Shown here: positions 43,809-53,660 of the stretch, piece after piece
Layout of the letters: each line of letters begins with the position of its first letter
How positions within the stretch are numbered: position 1 is the stretch's first letter
DNA from: Flagellimonas pelagia
GTDB lineage: Bacteria > Bacteroidota > Bacteroidia > Flavobacteriales > Flavobacteriaceae
Length of the DNA stretch: 64,000 nt
NCBI RefSeq assembly: GCF_003584135.1
Contig: NZ_QXFI01000011.1
Location: 1 to 64,000 of the forward strand
Direction: 5' to 3'
Notes under the pieces: model-generated
Told to the model about the DNA's origin: nothing
The model's input: the letters and a program-made list of their open reading frames with translations, nothing else
Databases searched by the model: none
Position numbers and translations under genes: made by a program

Positions 43809-44987
43809 ATGATCAAAATGCAACAGACCATGCGTTGGTATGGCCCCCACGATACCATTAAACTAAGGGATATAAGGCAGTGTGGTGTAGAGGGAATTGT
43901 TACAGCACTTCACCAGATACCGGTCGGTGAGGTATGGGAGGTAAAAGACATTATGGAGAGGCAACAGACCATCCGCGACCAAGGTTTGGAATGGACCGTG
44001 ATTGAAAGTTTGCCTGTGCATGAGGACATTAAACGGAAGCGGGGCAATTACAAACAGTATATTTTAAACTATGGAAAAAGCTTGGAAAACCTTGCCCAAT
44101 GTGGACTAAAAGTGGTCACCTATAATTTTATGCCGGTTTTGGACTGGGTACGTACCGAGCACGAACATATCAACAGTGATGGTACCAAGGCACTTCTTTT
44201 TGATGAGACCGCTTTTACCTATTTTGATGTTTTCTTGCTCAAACGATCTGGTGCGGAAGCTGATTATACAAAAGAAAAATTGGAAGAAGCATCAGCCTAT
44301 GGGAATGCCCTGGACGAAAATGAAAAACAAAGACTTTTCAAAAATGTTCTATTGGGACTACCGGGAAGTACTGAAAACTTTACCAGGGAAAAGGTATTGG
44401 AACTGTTGGAAGACTATAAAGGAGTAAATGATGGGGAATTAAGAAAAAACCTGATCTACTTTCTAACAGAAATAGTTCCTGTCGCCGAAAAATTAGGGGT
44501 CAAGCTGGCCATACACCCGGATGATCCTCCTTTTTCCGTTTTGGGTCTGCCCCGTGTGGTATCTACGGAAAGTGATCTGGAACAGCTGTTCAACGCTGTG
44601 CCTTCGCGGGCCAATGGTCTGTGTTATTGCACGGGATCATTGGGTGCCCGACCCAGCAATGATCTTTTACAGATCATTGATCAACATGGAGACCGGATAC
44701 ATTTCCTTCATTTAAGGAATGTGAAAAGGGACAATGACAAACAATTCAGGGAATCCGAACATCTAAATGGCGACAATCCCATGGAGGCCATCATGGAACA
44801 ACTGCTTTTGCTTATGCAGCGAAGGGGCGTTTCCATTCCTATGCGGCCTGATCATGGTTTTCTGCATTCCTTTGAAGGGACCAAAGAACAATACCCTGGT
44901 TATTCTTTAATGGGTAGATTGAAAGGCTTGGCGGAAATAAGGGGATTGGAGCGTGGAATTTCTTATAAAATAAACCGGAACGGATAG
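43809..44987 (+). CDS. uxuA: Mannonate dehydratase
   Basis: Dehydrates D-mannonate to 2-keto-3-deoxygluconate. About 392 residues from ATG 43809 (MIKMQQTMRWYGP); the frame opens earlier at TTG 43788. The UxuA-type TIM barrel shows MRWYGPHDTIKLRDIRQCG, TVIESLPVHEDIK, VVTYNFMPVLDWVRTE, LAIHPDDPPFSVLGLPR, CTGSLGARPSNDL, HFLHLRNVKRD and MRPDHG, with the His/Asp/Cys metal ligands in place. KDG kinase and aldolase are not in the window. Confidence 0.97.
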   Translation: MIKMQQTMRWYGPHDTIKLRDIRQCGVEGIVTALHQIPVGEVWEVKDIMERQQTIRDQGLEWTVIESLPVHEDIKRKRGNYKQYILNYGKSLENLAQCGLKVVTYNFMPVLDWVRTEHEHINSDGTKALLFDETAFTYFDVFLLKRSGAEADYTKEKLEEASAYGNALDENEKQRLFKNVLLGLPGSTENFTREKVLELLEDYKGVNDGELRKNLIYFLTEIVPVAEKLGVKLAIHPDDPPFSVLGLPRVVSTESDLEQLFNAVPSRANGLCYCTGSLGARPSNDLLQIIDQHGDRIHFLHLRNVKRDNDKQFRESEHLNGDNPMEAIMEQLLLLMQRRGVSIPMRPDHGFLHSFEGTKEQYPGYSLMGRLKGLAEIRGLERGISYKINRNG

Positions 44988-45042
44988 TCTTGGTCAAACC
45001 CGACTACCCCATGAATAAACATAGTAAGCTAAACATACCAAA

Positions 45043-46224
45043 ATGAATGTACTAAGAACTTTGACCGTCTTGTTTTTTATCATGTTCCTTGGCTGTAGTT
45101 CAAGCGGGGATGATGCGCCCCAGGGCCCGATTGTAGGTGGTCCTTCGGATGATATCGATCCAGGATCCACTGATGATGGTTCCAACCCCGATAGTGGGGA
45201 TCCTTTCCTCTACAATGCAACCCAAGACCTGAAGGATGTTGCCGATTTCCCGATCGGGAACATTGTTTCCGCAAGCAAATTGGCCTCTACATCTACGGAA
45301 AATGAAACTTTCAAAGGCATATTGAATGCGGAGTATAACAGTATAACCGCTGAGAACGACATGAAAATGGCCAATATGTTCACTGGTCAGGACACCTATG
45401 ATTTTAGTGATGGGGACGCCATTGTTGCCTATGCGAAGGAGAACGGGTTTCGTGTGCACGGACATGCATTGATCTGGCACCAATCCATACCTAATTGGTT
45501 GAACAGCTTTGCTGGGACCGATGAAGAGTTTGAAGCACAGATTGAGGGATATGTGAAAGCCACGGTGGCACATTTTGCCGAAGCAAAGGACACTGGAGGA
45601 AACCCTATTGTGACTTCATGGGATGTTGTAAATGAGTATTTTGATGGGTCCTCTGTTAGAAGTACCCTATTCAGTCAAAGAATGGGGAATGATTACCATA
45701 AAAAGGTATTCCAGTGGGCCCGAGAAGCTGACCCGGACGTAAAATTGTTCTATAACGATTATAACATTGCAGGTGAAGTGGGCAAGAGAAATGCGATCAT
45801 TGGTATGGTCAATGATTTTCAGACCAACGGTATTCCCATTGATGGTATAGGGATGCAAATGCACCTGAATCATGATTGGCCTACTTCGGATCTGCCAACG
45901 GCCATACAGGATATATCGGATACTGGGCTATTGGTGCATGTGTCAGAGCTTGATGTCAAGGTCAATTATGGGGATGATATTACAGAACTTACCGAGGAAA
46001 GAGCTGCCGCACAGGAAGTGCAATTTCAAAGGGTGGGATATTATTATACCACCATTGTTCCTGCTGCACAGCAATATGGATTGACCCTTTGGGGCTTTCG
46101 GGATAGGGACAGTTGGTTGTACGATGGAGGTTCGGAATGGCCATTACTTTATGATAATGATTTTGATACGAAAATTGCCCATAGAGGTTTGGTCGCGGGA
46201 CTCAACGGGGAAAATCCTGAATGA
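45043..46224 (+). CDS. Endo-1,4-beta-xylanase, GH10 lipoprotein
   Basis: 393 residues. The lipoprotein signal ends FIMFLGCSSSG and is followed by a Gly/Ser/Asp-rich linker (to about residue 50). The GH10 barrel spans about 60-385: acid/base Glu in SWDVVNEYFDG, nucleophile Glu in LVHVSELDVK, HGHALIWHQSIPNWL and LTLWGFRDRDSWL. It is probably surface-exposed and makes the oligosaccharides imported by the SusC/D pair. Confidence 0.97.
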   Translation: MNVLRTLTVLFFIMFLGCSSSGDDAPQGPIVGGPSDDIDPGSTDDGSNPDSGDPFLYNATQDLKDVADFPIGNIVSASKLASTSTENETFKGILNAEYNSITAENDMKMANMFTGQDTYDFSDGDAIVAYAKENGFRVHGHALIWHQSIPNWLNSFAGTDEEFEAQIEGYVKATVAHFAEAKDTGGNPIVTSWDVVNEYFDGSSVRSTLFSQRMGNDYHKKVFQWAREADPDVKLFYNDYNIAGEVGKRNAIIGMVNDFQTNGIPIDGIGMQMHLNHDWPTSDLPTAIQDISDTGLLVHVSELDVKVNYGDDITELTEERAAAQEVQFQRVGYYYTTIVPAAQQYGLTLWGFRDRDSWLYDGGSEWPLLYDNDFDTKIAHRGLVAGLNGENPE

Positions 46225-46286
46225 TGGGCAAACTACAGCACCGGATTTTTAAAGTCCAATAGGTAAAAACAGCTTGTATACGTTTC

Positions 46287-48956
46287 ATGAAGAATGTAAT
46301 ACTCCTTTCATGTTTGTTCCTCTGTTCCCTTGGCATGGGGCAGATCAAGCTGCCTAAACTGATCGGTGATGGGGTGGTCCTACAAAGGGACTCCAATATT
46401 AGGTTGTGGGGGTGGGCATCCCCCAATGAAAAGGTGGAACTTTCATTTAAAGGGAAGAAATACCAAGTTGTTGCCAATAAAAAAGGCGAATGGACCATTG
46501 ATTTGAAACCCCAAAAGGCAGGAGGACCCTTTACCATGCTTTTTAGGGGAAATAATGAAGTGGAGGTGAAGGACATTCTTTTTGGGGATGTTTGGATTGG
46601 GGCAGGACAATCCAACATGGTACTGCCCATGGAACGGGTAAAAGAGAAATACCCTAATGAAATTGGAAAGGCAAACTATCCGGAAATAAGGAATTTCTTC
46701 ATCCCTACATTAAAAAGCCTGAAAGGCCCGGAAAAAGATTTGCCTTCCGGAGTATGGAAATCGGCCGTTGGAGATGATATCTTGACCATGGGTGCCGTGA
46801 CCTACTTTTTTGCCAAGGAGCTCTATGAAAAATACCATGTGCCCATTGGAGTAATAAATGCAAGTGTAGGTGGAACTCCCATTCAATCTTGGATGAGTGA
46901 GAGTGGTTTCAAGGAATTTCCAAAAGATTTGGAAATCATTCAAAAAAACAAAAACGAAGCATATACAAAACAGTTTACCGCCAAACCTCCCAATCCACTA
47001 CCAATAATTAGGGACCAAGGACTGACAGGTTCTGTAAAATGGTTTGAAAACCAATATGTGCCCAAAGATTGGAAAAATTTTTATGTGCCGGGATATTGGG
47101 AAGACCAAGGGGTTCGGGACTTGAATGGCGTAATCTGGTTCAGGAAAGAAATTGAGGTTCCTGAAACCATGCTGGGAACAGATGCCAAACTCTTTTTGGG
47201 ACGCATTGTGGATGCCGATGAGGTCTACGTGAACGGGACCAAAGTTGGCAACATCACTTATCAATACCCTCCTAGAAGGTATACTCTTGCCAAAGGGATT
47301 CTTAAAAAAGGGAAAAACATACTTACCATAAGGGTTACCAATTATGAAGGAAAGGGAGGTTTTGTCCCGGACAAGGACTACGAGCTTGTTGCCAATGGTA
47401 TGGGTATTGATCTAATGGGGAAATGGCAATATAAGGTTGGAGAGGTTTTTTCGCCAACCCCCCCAAAAAAAGGATATGATCAATTTTGGGCCCAAAACCA
47501 GCCCACATCCCTCTACAATGCCATGGTGGCCCCGTTGACAAACCTTTCCATAAGAGGCATTCTTTGGTATCAAGGGGAGTCCAATACTGGAAACCCCAAG
47601 CCCTACAAAGAGTATCTTCCAGCCCTGATCAAGGATTGGAGAGCGCAATTCAATGATCCTGATGCACCATTTCTATATGTACAACTGGCCAACTTTCAAG
47701 ATGTGGACTATCTCCCCGTTGAGAGCAATTGGGCAGAACTGAGGAACGCACAGTTGAAAGCCCTTTCCGTACCGAATACGGCAATGGCCGTTACTATTGA
47801 TTTAGGGGAATGGAACGATATCCACCCACTTAACAAAAAAGAGGTGGGGGAACGACTGGCCTTGGGGGCGTTCAAGTTGGCCTATGGCGAGGATGTGGTT
47901 TACATGGGGCCCACTTATAGATCTTCAAAAGTTAGGAATGGAAAGATGGCGCTGTATTTTGATCATGTGGGCAGTGGTTTGGGCTCTATTGACGGGGAGC
48001 CTTTGGACCGATTTGAAGTTGCCGGCATCAACCATAAATTTGTTAAGGCCACGGCAACAATGGAAGGGAACACTGTTGTAGTGGAGAACAAAGATATACC
48101 CCATCCAACTTATGTGCGATACGCTTGGGCCGACAATCCGCAAGGGGCCAACTTATATAACAAAGAAGGGCTGCCCGCATCCCCCTTTCAAAACTATGAT
48201 GAGGAATTACTGGATACAATTCCTTGGCGGGGTAGAAAGGCAGCAGTGGTCCTAACGTATGATGATGCTTTGAATGTACATCTTGATAATGTTGCTCCCC
48301 TTTTGGACTCCTTGGACCTAAAAGGTACTTTTTATGTGTCCACCTATTCCAAGGCATTCAGAAACCGCTTGGACGATTGGAAGAAAATTGCAGCGCATGG
48401 ACACGAACTGGGCAACCATACCATCTTTCATCCTTGTATGGGAAAGAAAAGCAGGCCCTGGGTGAACCCGAACTACGATATGAACACCTATACCGTGGAA
48501 CGTATGGTGGATGAGATTCGGATCAACAACACTCTTTTGGGGGCGTTAGACGGCAAAAAGGAAAGGACCTTTGCCTATACCTGCGGGGATTTTACCGTAA
48601 ATGGGAACAATTTCTTTATCGATGGATTGAAAGATGAACTGGTTGCTGCCAGGGCAGTGCGCTCTGAAATGCATGGGATTGATGAAGTGGATCTCTACAA
48701 TATGGACAGTTATGCCATTGTGGATGCCAGTGGTGAAGAGATGATTGAAAAGGTCAAGAAAGCTGTTGAGACCAATTCCCTGCTCATTTTTCTGTTCCAT
48801 GGAGTGGGAGGGGAACACTCCATGGATGTTTCCCTGTCCGCCCATAGGGAATTATTGGAATACCTCCAACAGCATGATGATGAGGTGTGGACCGCAACCC
48901 TAATGGAGGTGGCAAAAAATGTGAAAAACCATCAGTTTGGGAAAAGGACAAATTAA
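46287..48956 (+). CDS. Bifunctional esterase: sialate O-acetylesterase-like (SGNH) plus NodB deacetylase
   Basis: 889 residues with a signal peptide (MKNVILLSCLFLCSLGMGQ). Residues about 20-630 are a SASA/CE20-like SGNH esterase: GQSNM with the catalytic S109, GGTPIQSW, WYQGESN and the D-x2-H pair in EWNDIHPLNK; a galactose-binding-like insert lies near 250-370. Residues about 650-880 are a polysaccharide deacetylase (NodB) domain: TYDD (657-660) and H711-x3-H715 (GNHTIFHP) supply the metal triad. Both halves keep their catalytic residues. In a xylan locus the fusion most likely removes acetyl groups from xylan. Confidence 0.9.
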   Translation: MKNVILLSCLFLCSLGMGQIKLPKLIGDGVVLQRDSNIRLWGWASPNEKVELSFKGKKYQVVANKKGEWTIDLKPQKAGGPFTMLFRGNNEVEVKDILFGDVWIGAGQSNMVLPMERVKEKYPNEIGKANYPEIRNFFIPTLKSLKGPEKDLPSGVWKSAVGDDILTMGAVTYFFAKELYEKYHVPIGVINASVGGTPIQSWMSESGFKEFPKDLEIIQKNKNEAYTKQFTAKPPNPLPIIRDQGLTGSVKWFENQYVPKDWKNFYVPGYWEDQGVRDLNGVIWFRKEIEVPETMLGTDAKLFLGRIVDADEVYVNGTKVGNITYQYPPRRYTLAKGILKKGKNILTIRVTNYEGKGGFVPDKDYELVANGMGIDLMGKWQYKVGEVFSPTPPKKGYDQFWAQNQPTSLYNAMVAPLTNLSIRGILWYQGESNTGNPKPYKEYLPALIKDWRAQFNDPDAPFLYVQLANFQDVDYLPVESNWAELRNAQLKALSVPNTAMAVTIDLGEWNDIHPLNKKEVGERLALGAFKLAYGEDVVYMGPTYRSSKVRNGKMALYFDHVGSGLGSIDGEPLDRFEVAGINHKFVKATATMEGNTVVVENKDIPHPTYVRYAWADNPQGANLYNKEGLPASPFQNYDEELLDTIPWRGRKAAVVLTYDDALNVHLDNVAPLLDSLDLKGTFYVSTYSKAFRNRLDDWKKIAAHGHELGNHTIFHPCMGKKSRPWVNPNYDMNTYTVERMVDEIRINNTLLGALDGKKERTFAYTCGDFTVNGNNFFIDGLKDELVAARAVRSEMHGIDEVDLYNMDSYAIVDASGEEMIEKVKKAVETNSLLIFLFHGVGGEHSMDVSLSAHRELLEYLQQHDDEVWTATLMEVAKNVKNHQFGKRTN

Positions 48957-48975
48957 GAGGTACCGGAGCAATTGT

Positions 48976-50646
48976 ATGATGAAAAAGGCCAGGAGGATAT
49001 TTTTTCAATTCTTTTTGATAGGTATCCTTTCAATTATTTGCATGGCTTGTAAAGAACGGGAAGTGCCTATTTCCTCAAAAAAGCATGACATGCCCCATCT
49101 GATCCAAAAGGGACATACGACTCAATTGATCGTTGATGATGCACCTTTTATAGTTTTAGGTGGAGAATTGGGCAATTCTTCCTTCACAAGTGTTGAATAT
49201 ATGGAATCCATTTGGCCCAAGTTAAAGGCAATGAACCTCAATACGGTTTTGGCCCCAATTTATTGGGAACTCATGGAACCGGAAGAAGGGAAATTTGACT
49301 TTCAACTTATGGACCAATTGGTGGACAAAGCAAGGGAACATGACCTTAAGCTGATTTTACTTTGGTTTGGCTCGTGGAAGAACAGTATGTCCAGTCATGC
49401 ACCATCTTGGGTAAAAAAGGACCAGGAAAGATTCCCACGAATAAAGGACGATGAGGGGAACAGCCATGAAATTTTGAGCCCTTTCGGCAAGAACAACCTT
49501 ACGGCGGACCTCAAGGCATATGAGGCGTTGATGCAACACATCAAAGAATTGGACGGTAATGAACATACCATTATCATGGTACAGACAGAAAATGAAATTG
49601 GGATGCTGCCCTCTGCCCGTGATCACCACCCTATGGCCAATGAAAAATTCCAACAGGAAGTGCCCGAAGAACTTCTACACTATTTGAAGGACCGTAAAGA
49701 AGAGTTGGTACCTGAGTTCTATCAGGTATGGGGAGAAAATGGATTTAAAACAACAGGAACTTGGGAAGAGGTTTTTGGTAAGGGAACCCGCACCGATGAG
49801 ATTTTCATGGCATGGTTTTATGCAAAATATACCAACGCCATTGTAGAAGCCGGGAAAAAAATACATCCTTTGCCAATGTATGTGAATGCTGCTTTGAACA
49901 GACCCAATACACAACCAGGAAAAGGATATCCGAGTGCAGGGCCATTGCCCCATATCATGGATGTTTGGTTGGCCGGGGGGGCATCCATTGATTTCCTCTC
50001 CCCGGATTTTTATTTTCCCAACATTGAACACTGGTGCGACCTTTATACGAGACAAGACAATCCTCTGTTTATTCCAGAGCACAGGTTTGATCAAACGGTT
50101 TCTGCCAAGGCACTTTTCACCATAGGCCATTATGAAAGCTTGGGATTCTCCCCTTTTTCCATAGAATCAACAGAGCAACCCGGGGACGAAGATTTAGGAA
50201 AGGTATATGCTTTGGTGCACCAAATGACACCTTTGATTGGAAAACACCATGGGCAGGGCAAAATAGATGGAGTTTTATTGGATAAGGAAAAGCAAGAAAG
50301 CACCCTGAATTTCGGCAACTATGAACTGATGGTCCGTCATTCCCATACCTTGGGCTGGGAGGCATCTTCATCCAACGAAAAATGGGCACCGGCAGGTGCC
50401 ATACTGGTGCAAACCTCTGAAAATGAATTTTACGTGGCAGGTTCTGGTATTGTGGTAACCTTCAATAATTTGAAGGATCCCTCAAAAACAACCGGTATAT
50501 TGAAAGATGAAGAGGGCCGTTTTGAGGAAGGCCAATGGAAGGTGGTACGTCATTTGAACGGGGACCAAACCCATCAAGGAAGACATGTAAGGATTTTTCT
50601 GAACGATTATTCCATTCAACGGTTCGAATTGTATGACTACGACTAG
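48976..50646 (+). CDS. GH35-type glycosidase with DUF5597 C-terminal domain
   Basis: ATG 48976 starts a lipoprotein signal (IFFQFFLIGILSIICMACKE). The barrel (about 45-390) has LGGELGNSS, NTVLAPIYWELMEPEEGKFDF, acid/base Glu in MVQTENEIGM, and probable nucleophile Glu in LFIPEHRFD. The C-terminal third (about 400-555) is a DUF5597-like beta domain. This subgroup is annotated as beta-galactosidase in Xanthomonas and Bacteroidota, and members occur in xylan and xyloglucan loci. Here it could trim galactosyl or arabinopyranosyl ends of xylan side chains. The exact substrate is uncertain. Confidence 0.85.
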   Translation: MMKKARRIFFQFFLIGILSIICMACKEREVPISSKKHDMPHLIQKGHTTQLIVDDAPFIVLGGELGNSSFTSVEYMESIWPKLKAMNLNTVLAPIYWELMEPEEGKFDFQLMDQLVDKAREHDLKLILLWFGSWKNSMSSHAPSWVKKDQERFPRIKDDEGNSHEILSPFGKNNLTADLKAYEALMQHIKELDGNEHTIIMVQTENEIGMLPSARDHHPMANEKFQQEVPEELLHYLKDRKEELVPEFYQVWGENGFKTTGTWEEVFGKGTRTDEIFMAWFYAKYTNAIVEAGKKIHPLPMYVNAALNRPNTQPGKGYPSAGPLPHIMDVWLAGGASIDFLSPDFYFPNIEHWCDLYTRQDNPLFIPEHRFDQTVSAKALFTIGHYESLGFSPFSIESTEQPGDEDLGKVYALVHQMTPLIGKHHGQGKIDGVLLDKEKQESTLNFGNYELMVRHSHTLGWEASSSNEKWAPAGAILVQTSENEFYVAGSGIVVTFNNLKDPSKTTGILKDEEGRFEEGQWKVVRHLNGDQTHQGRHVRIFLNDYSIQRFELYDYD

Positions 50647-51487
50647 GGCGGCTATTGTTTTTTTTCTATTTCCAATGGCATTTGGTTATGCCCAGTCCCA
50701 AGACACTCTGCATCTATGGCCCAATAAGGTGCCCAATGAGGTTCATCCCAAAAGTACTCCCGTTCAAACGCCGGATACAAGTAGGGCCGTTATCCGAATC
50801 ACTGAAATCACCAATCCCAAACTGACCATTTTCAAGCCCAAAAAAGGGAAAGGCAACCATGGAGCAATCATTATAGCACCAGGAGGAGGATATCAATATT
50901 TGGCCATCAATATTGAAGGGTCTGAAATTGCGGAATGGCTCAACATGTTGGGCTACACGGCATTTGTGTTGGAGTATCGAACCCCAAATAATAGGTTGGG
51001 GGCTTTGAACGATATCCAACGGGCCATCAGAATGGTAAGGAACAAAGCAAAAGATTTCGATTTGCATGCAAATAAGATAGGGGTCATGGGATTTTCGGCA
51101 GGAGGGAATCTTTCTCTTTTGGCGAGTACAAATTATCTGCAGGATTCTTATAAAAAGCAAGACGATATTGATTTGGAATCCTGCAGGCCCGATTTTACCA
51201 TATTGATGTACCCTTACTATGTAAAAAATGACCCCCAAGCTTCCGTATTGACAGAAGTACAATTTCATAAAGGGATGCCCCCTATGTTTCTTTTCGGGAC
51301 TTTTGATGATTTTTTGGTCGAAGGGTTCTTTGATATCGCAAAATCCATAAAAGAGATGGGAACCCCTTTGCAGATGCACCTATATGAAAGGGGAGGCCAT
51401 GGGTATGGACTCCGAGTTGGAAACCCTGCAGCCGAACAATGGCCACCTCTTGTGGAAAATTGGTTGCAACAGGTTTTTCAAGAATAA
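50633..51487 (+). CDS. Alpha/beta hydrolase, probable acetyl-xylan or feruloyl esterase
   Basis: 284 residues. Overlaps the GH35 gene end by 14 bp. A signal peptide (IVFFLFPMAFGYAQS) is followed by the BD-FAE/Axe-type fold: oxyanion PGGGYQYLA, nucleophile Ser in GVMGFSAGGNLS, Asp in FGTFDDFL, and His in RGGHGYG. It is the last gene of the plus-strand operon. Removal of acetyl or ferulic esters from xylan is inferred. Confidence 0.9.
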   Translation: MTTTRAAIVFFLFPMAFGYAQSQDTLHLWPNKVPNEVHPKSTPVQTPDTSRAVIRITEITNPKLTIFKPKKGKGNHGAIIIAPGGGYQYLAINIEGSEIAEWLNMLGYTAFVLEYRTPNNRLGALNDIQRAIRMVRNKAKDFDLHANKIGVMGFSAGGNLSLLASTNYLQDSYKKQDDIDLESCRPDFTILMYPYYVKNDPQASVLTEVQFHKGMPPMFLFGTFDDFLVEGFFDIAKSIKEMGTPLQMHLYERGGHGYGLRVGNPAAEQWPPLVENWLQQVFQE

Positions 51488-51610
51488 CGATTTGCACTTA
51501 CGTTTTCCGTCATTTGGCAATTTCCCATTTGAAGTTAGGGAATAAGGATGCCAATTAATTTGGGTAATCAGCCACGGCTAAGTTTGTATAGTAAATTAGT
51601 ATGCATAAAA

Positions 51611-51639
51611 AAGACCGCCTTGTTCCCAAAGGCGGTCTT
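51611..51639 (-). terminator. Terminator of the susC-susD-SGBP transcript
   Basis: An 11-bp perfect stem AAGACCGCCTT/AAGGCGGTCTT with loop GTTCCCA is followed on the minus strand by TTTTTT. It lies 39 bp beyond the SGBP stop. The 51488-51677 gap otherwise appears empty. Confidence 0.92.
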
Positions 51640-51677
51640 CGCTGTGAATTAAAATTACAACTAACTCAAACTAACTA

Positions 51678-53639
51678 TTATTCACAACCATCATACTCGG
51701 TCACTATTACGTCGTCCACAAAGAAGGTCTGTGTGGTAGCTCCCATGTCAAACAATAACCTATGGTCGCCGGATGCCGTGGCCTGTGCGGTCACAATAAA
51801 TGAGAAATACGTCCAATCTTCTGGAATCTCCAAGTCAGGGGAATAGAAGAAGTCGGCCCCATTGCCATCATATTGCGACATGGATATTCTAAAGATGCCA
51901 TCTGGTCCTGCGGCTTTTGCCCAGAAACTGATTTTATAGTCCTGGCCTACTGTAAGTGCAACCGGATCTGAAGCCATTTGCACATCCCATGGGTTACCGC
52001 CGGTACCAGTTGCCGTCATGGATGCGGAACCACTATAATATTCGGTAGTGGAAACATCATGGGCTCCATTAAGGGTTTCCCATCCTGTCAGTCCATCTTC
52101 AAAACCTCCATTTGTATAGATGCTTTCCGGTGGAGCATATTCCTTCACGCTTACACCATCCACAAAGAATGTTTGGGTAGTGGCCCCCATATCAAAAAGC
52201 AATCTATATACACCAGATGGAACAGGTCCTGCCTCAACAATGAACGAGAAGTATGTCCAATCTTCAGGAATATCCAAGTCTGGAGAATAGAAGAAATCCG
52301 AACCGTTACCATCATATTGGGACATGGAGAGTCTAAAGATGCCATCTGGCCCTGCGGCTTTCGCCCAAAAGCTGATTTCGTACTCTGTGCCTTCAACCAA
52401 GTCCATTGGATCGGATGCTATTTGTGTGTCCCAAGGGTTGTTTCCTGCTCCTGTGGCAGTCATGGATGTGGTGCCACAGTAAGATTCTGTAGTGGTCACA
52501 TCATGTGATCCGTTCAAACTCTCCCAACCTGTCAGGCCATCTTCAAAACTTCCGTTGGCCAATAGTTCGGGCTGTTCGCCGGAAACACCAATTGCTCCGG
52601 ATACAAGTGCAATATGGTCTATCATAAAGGCACCTGAGGATGCTCCCATGTCCAGCACCGCTCTGTGGGAGGGGAGGTCATTGGTTACAGTAAAGGTCCA
52701 TGAATAAGGTTGCCATGAAGATTCCAATACTTTGTCCTCACCATAGAAATAATCAGCCCCATTGCCATCGTATTGGGATATGGAAAACCTCATAAAGGCA
52801 CCTTCATCAATGGCTTTGGCCCAAAGGATAAGGGTGTATTCCTCCCCAAAGTTCAGTTGGACCCCATCAGATGCAAATTGATTGTCCCATGGGTTGCCAG
52901 AAGCGGGCATTACCATTAAGGACCTACCGCCACCATAGGCTTCTTCGCCTGTTACAGCAGACATACGATCGGCCCCATTGAGTTTTTCCCAATTGGTGAA
53001 ATCATCTCCCGAGCCTTCCTCCAACTGTCCGTTGGCCAGTACACTTTCCCGTGCCAAGAAACCGGTCGTGGCCATAGTTTCACCATGAATGGAAGAAATG
53101 GCGAGTTCCAAAAATTCATCATCGGGAATTCCACTCGGAACTGTGACCACAATTTCCGTTGCTGTGTTTGATGTAATGGAGGCCTCAATACCATCTATGG
53201 TAACCGTTGGGTCGTATTCTGGGTTTAAGCTCAGCCCTGTAATCACCAGATCGCCGCCGATCGGTACAAAGGCATCAAACTGCTGAATTACGGGAATAGG
53301 CCTTAAAAGTACCTCAAATGGAAGATTGATTCTATAATTGCTGGGCATGGCCAGGGTTATGGTGTTACTTCCGACTTTGGCACCTTCAGGAACGTTAAAG
53401 GTTATGGTGTTGTCACTCAATTGGAACGGGGCCTGTTGGTCTCCAATGAAAATAAATTGCACCGTATTGAAATTGGTCCCTGTCAAAGATACCGGGTCCC
53501 CTGGATAGGCACTGTCCACACTTACTTGGTTTACGGTCACCGTTGCCGGTGTAAAATCGTCATCTTCTTCACAACCTGACATAAAGAACAATGCCATGAT
53601 TGCGAATGAACTTATAAGGAATTTGAAATTGTTTTTCAT
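51678..53639 (-). CDS. Surface glycan-binding lipoprotein with two IPT and three CBM4/9-like domains
   Basis: 653 residues; lipobox in FFMSGCEEDD. Two IPT/TIG domains (about 35-110 and 115-195) form a stalk. Three CBM4/9-like modules (about 200-340, 365-500, 510-650) follow, each starting with NGQLEEG/NGSFEDG/NGGFEDG plus W and containing QYDGNGADYFY or QYDGNGSDFFY. Modules 2 and 3 are near-identical in long stretches, pointing to recent duplication. Aromatic residues of these modules should line a xylan-binding cleft. It is the third gene of the PUL core after susC and susD. Confidence 0.92.
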   Translation of the reverse strand: MKNNFKFLISSFAIMALFFMSGCEEDDDFTPATVTVNQVSVDSAYPGDPVSLTGTNFNTVQFIFIGDQQAPFQLSDNTITFNVPEGAKVGSNTITLAMPSNYRINLPFEVLLRPIPVIQQFDAFVPIGGDLVITGLSLNPEYDPTVTIDGIEASITSNTATEIVVTVPSGIPDDEFLELAISSIHGETMATTGFLARESVLANGQLEEGSGDDFTNWEKLNGADRMSAVTGEEAYGGGRSLMVMPASGNPWDNQFASDGVQLNFGEEYTLILWAKAIDEGAFMRFSISQYDGNGADYFYGEDKVLESSWQPYSWTFTVTNDLPSHRAVLDMGASSGAFMIDHIALVSGAIGVSGEQPELLANGSFEDGLTGWESLNGSHDVTTTESYCGTTSMTATGAGNNPWDTQIASDPMDLVEGTEYEISFWAKAAGPDGIFRLSMSQYDGNGSDFFYSPDLDIPEDWTYFSFIVEAGPVPSGVYRLLFDMGATTQTFFVDGVSVKEYAPPESIYTNGGFEDGLTGWETLNGAHDVSTTEYYSGSASMTATGTGGNPWDVQMASDPVALTVGQDYKISFWAKAAGPDGIFRISMSQYDGNGADFFYSPDLEIPEDWTYFSFIVTAQATASGDHRLLFDMGATTQTFFVDDVIVTEYDGCE

Positions 53640-53660
53640 GATATAATTGTTGGTTAGATG

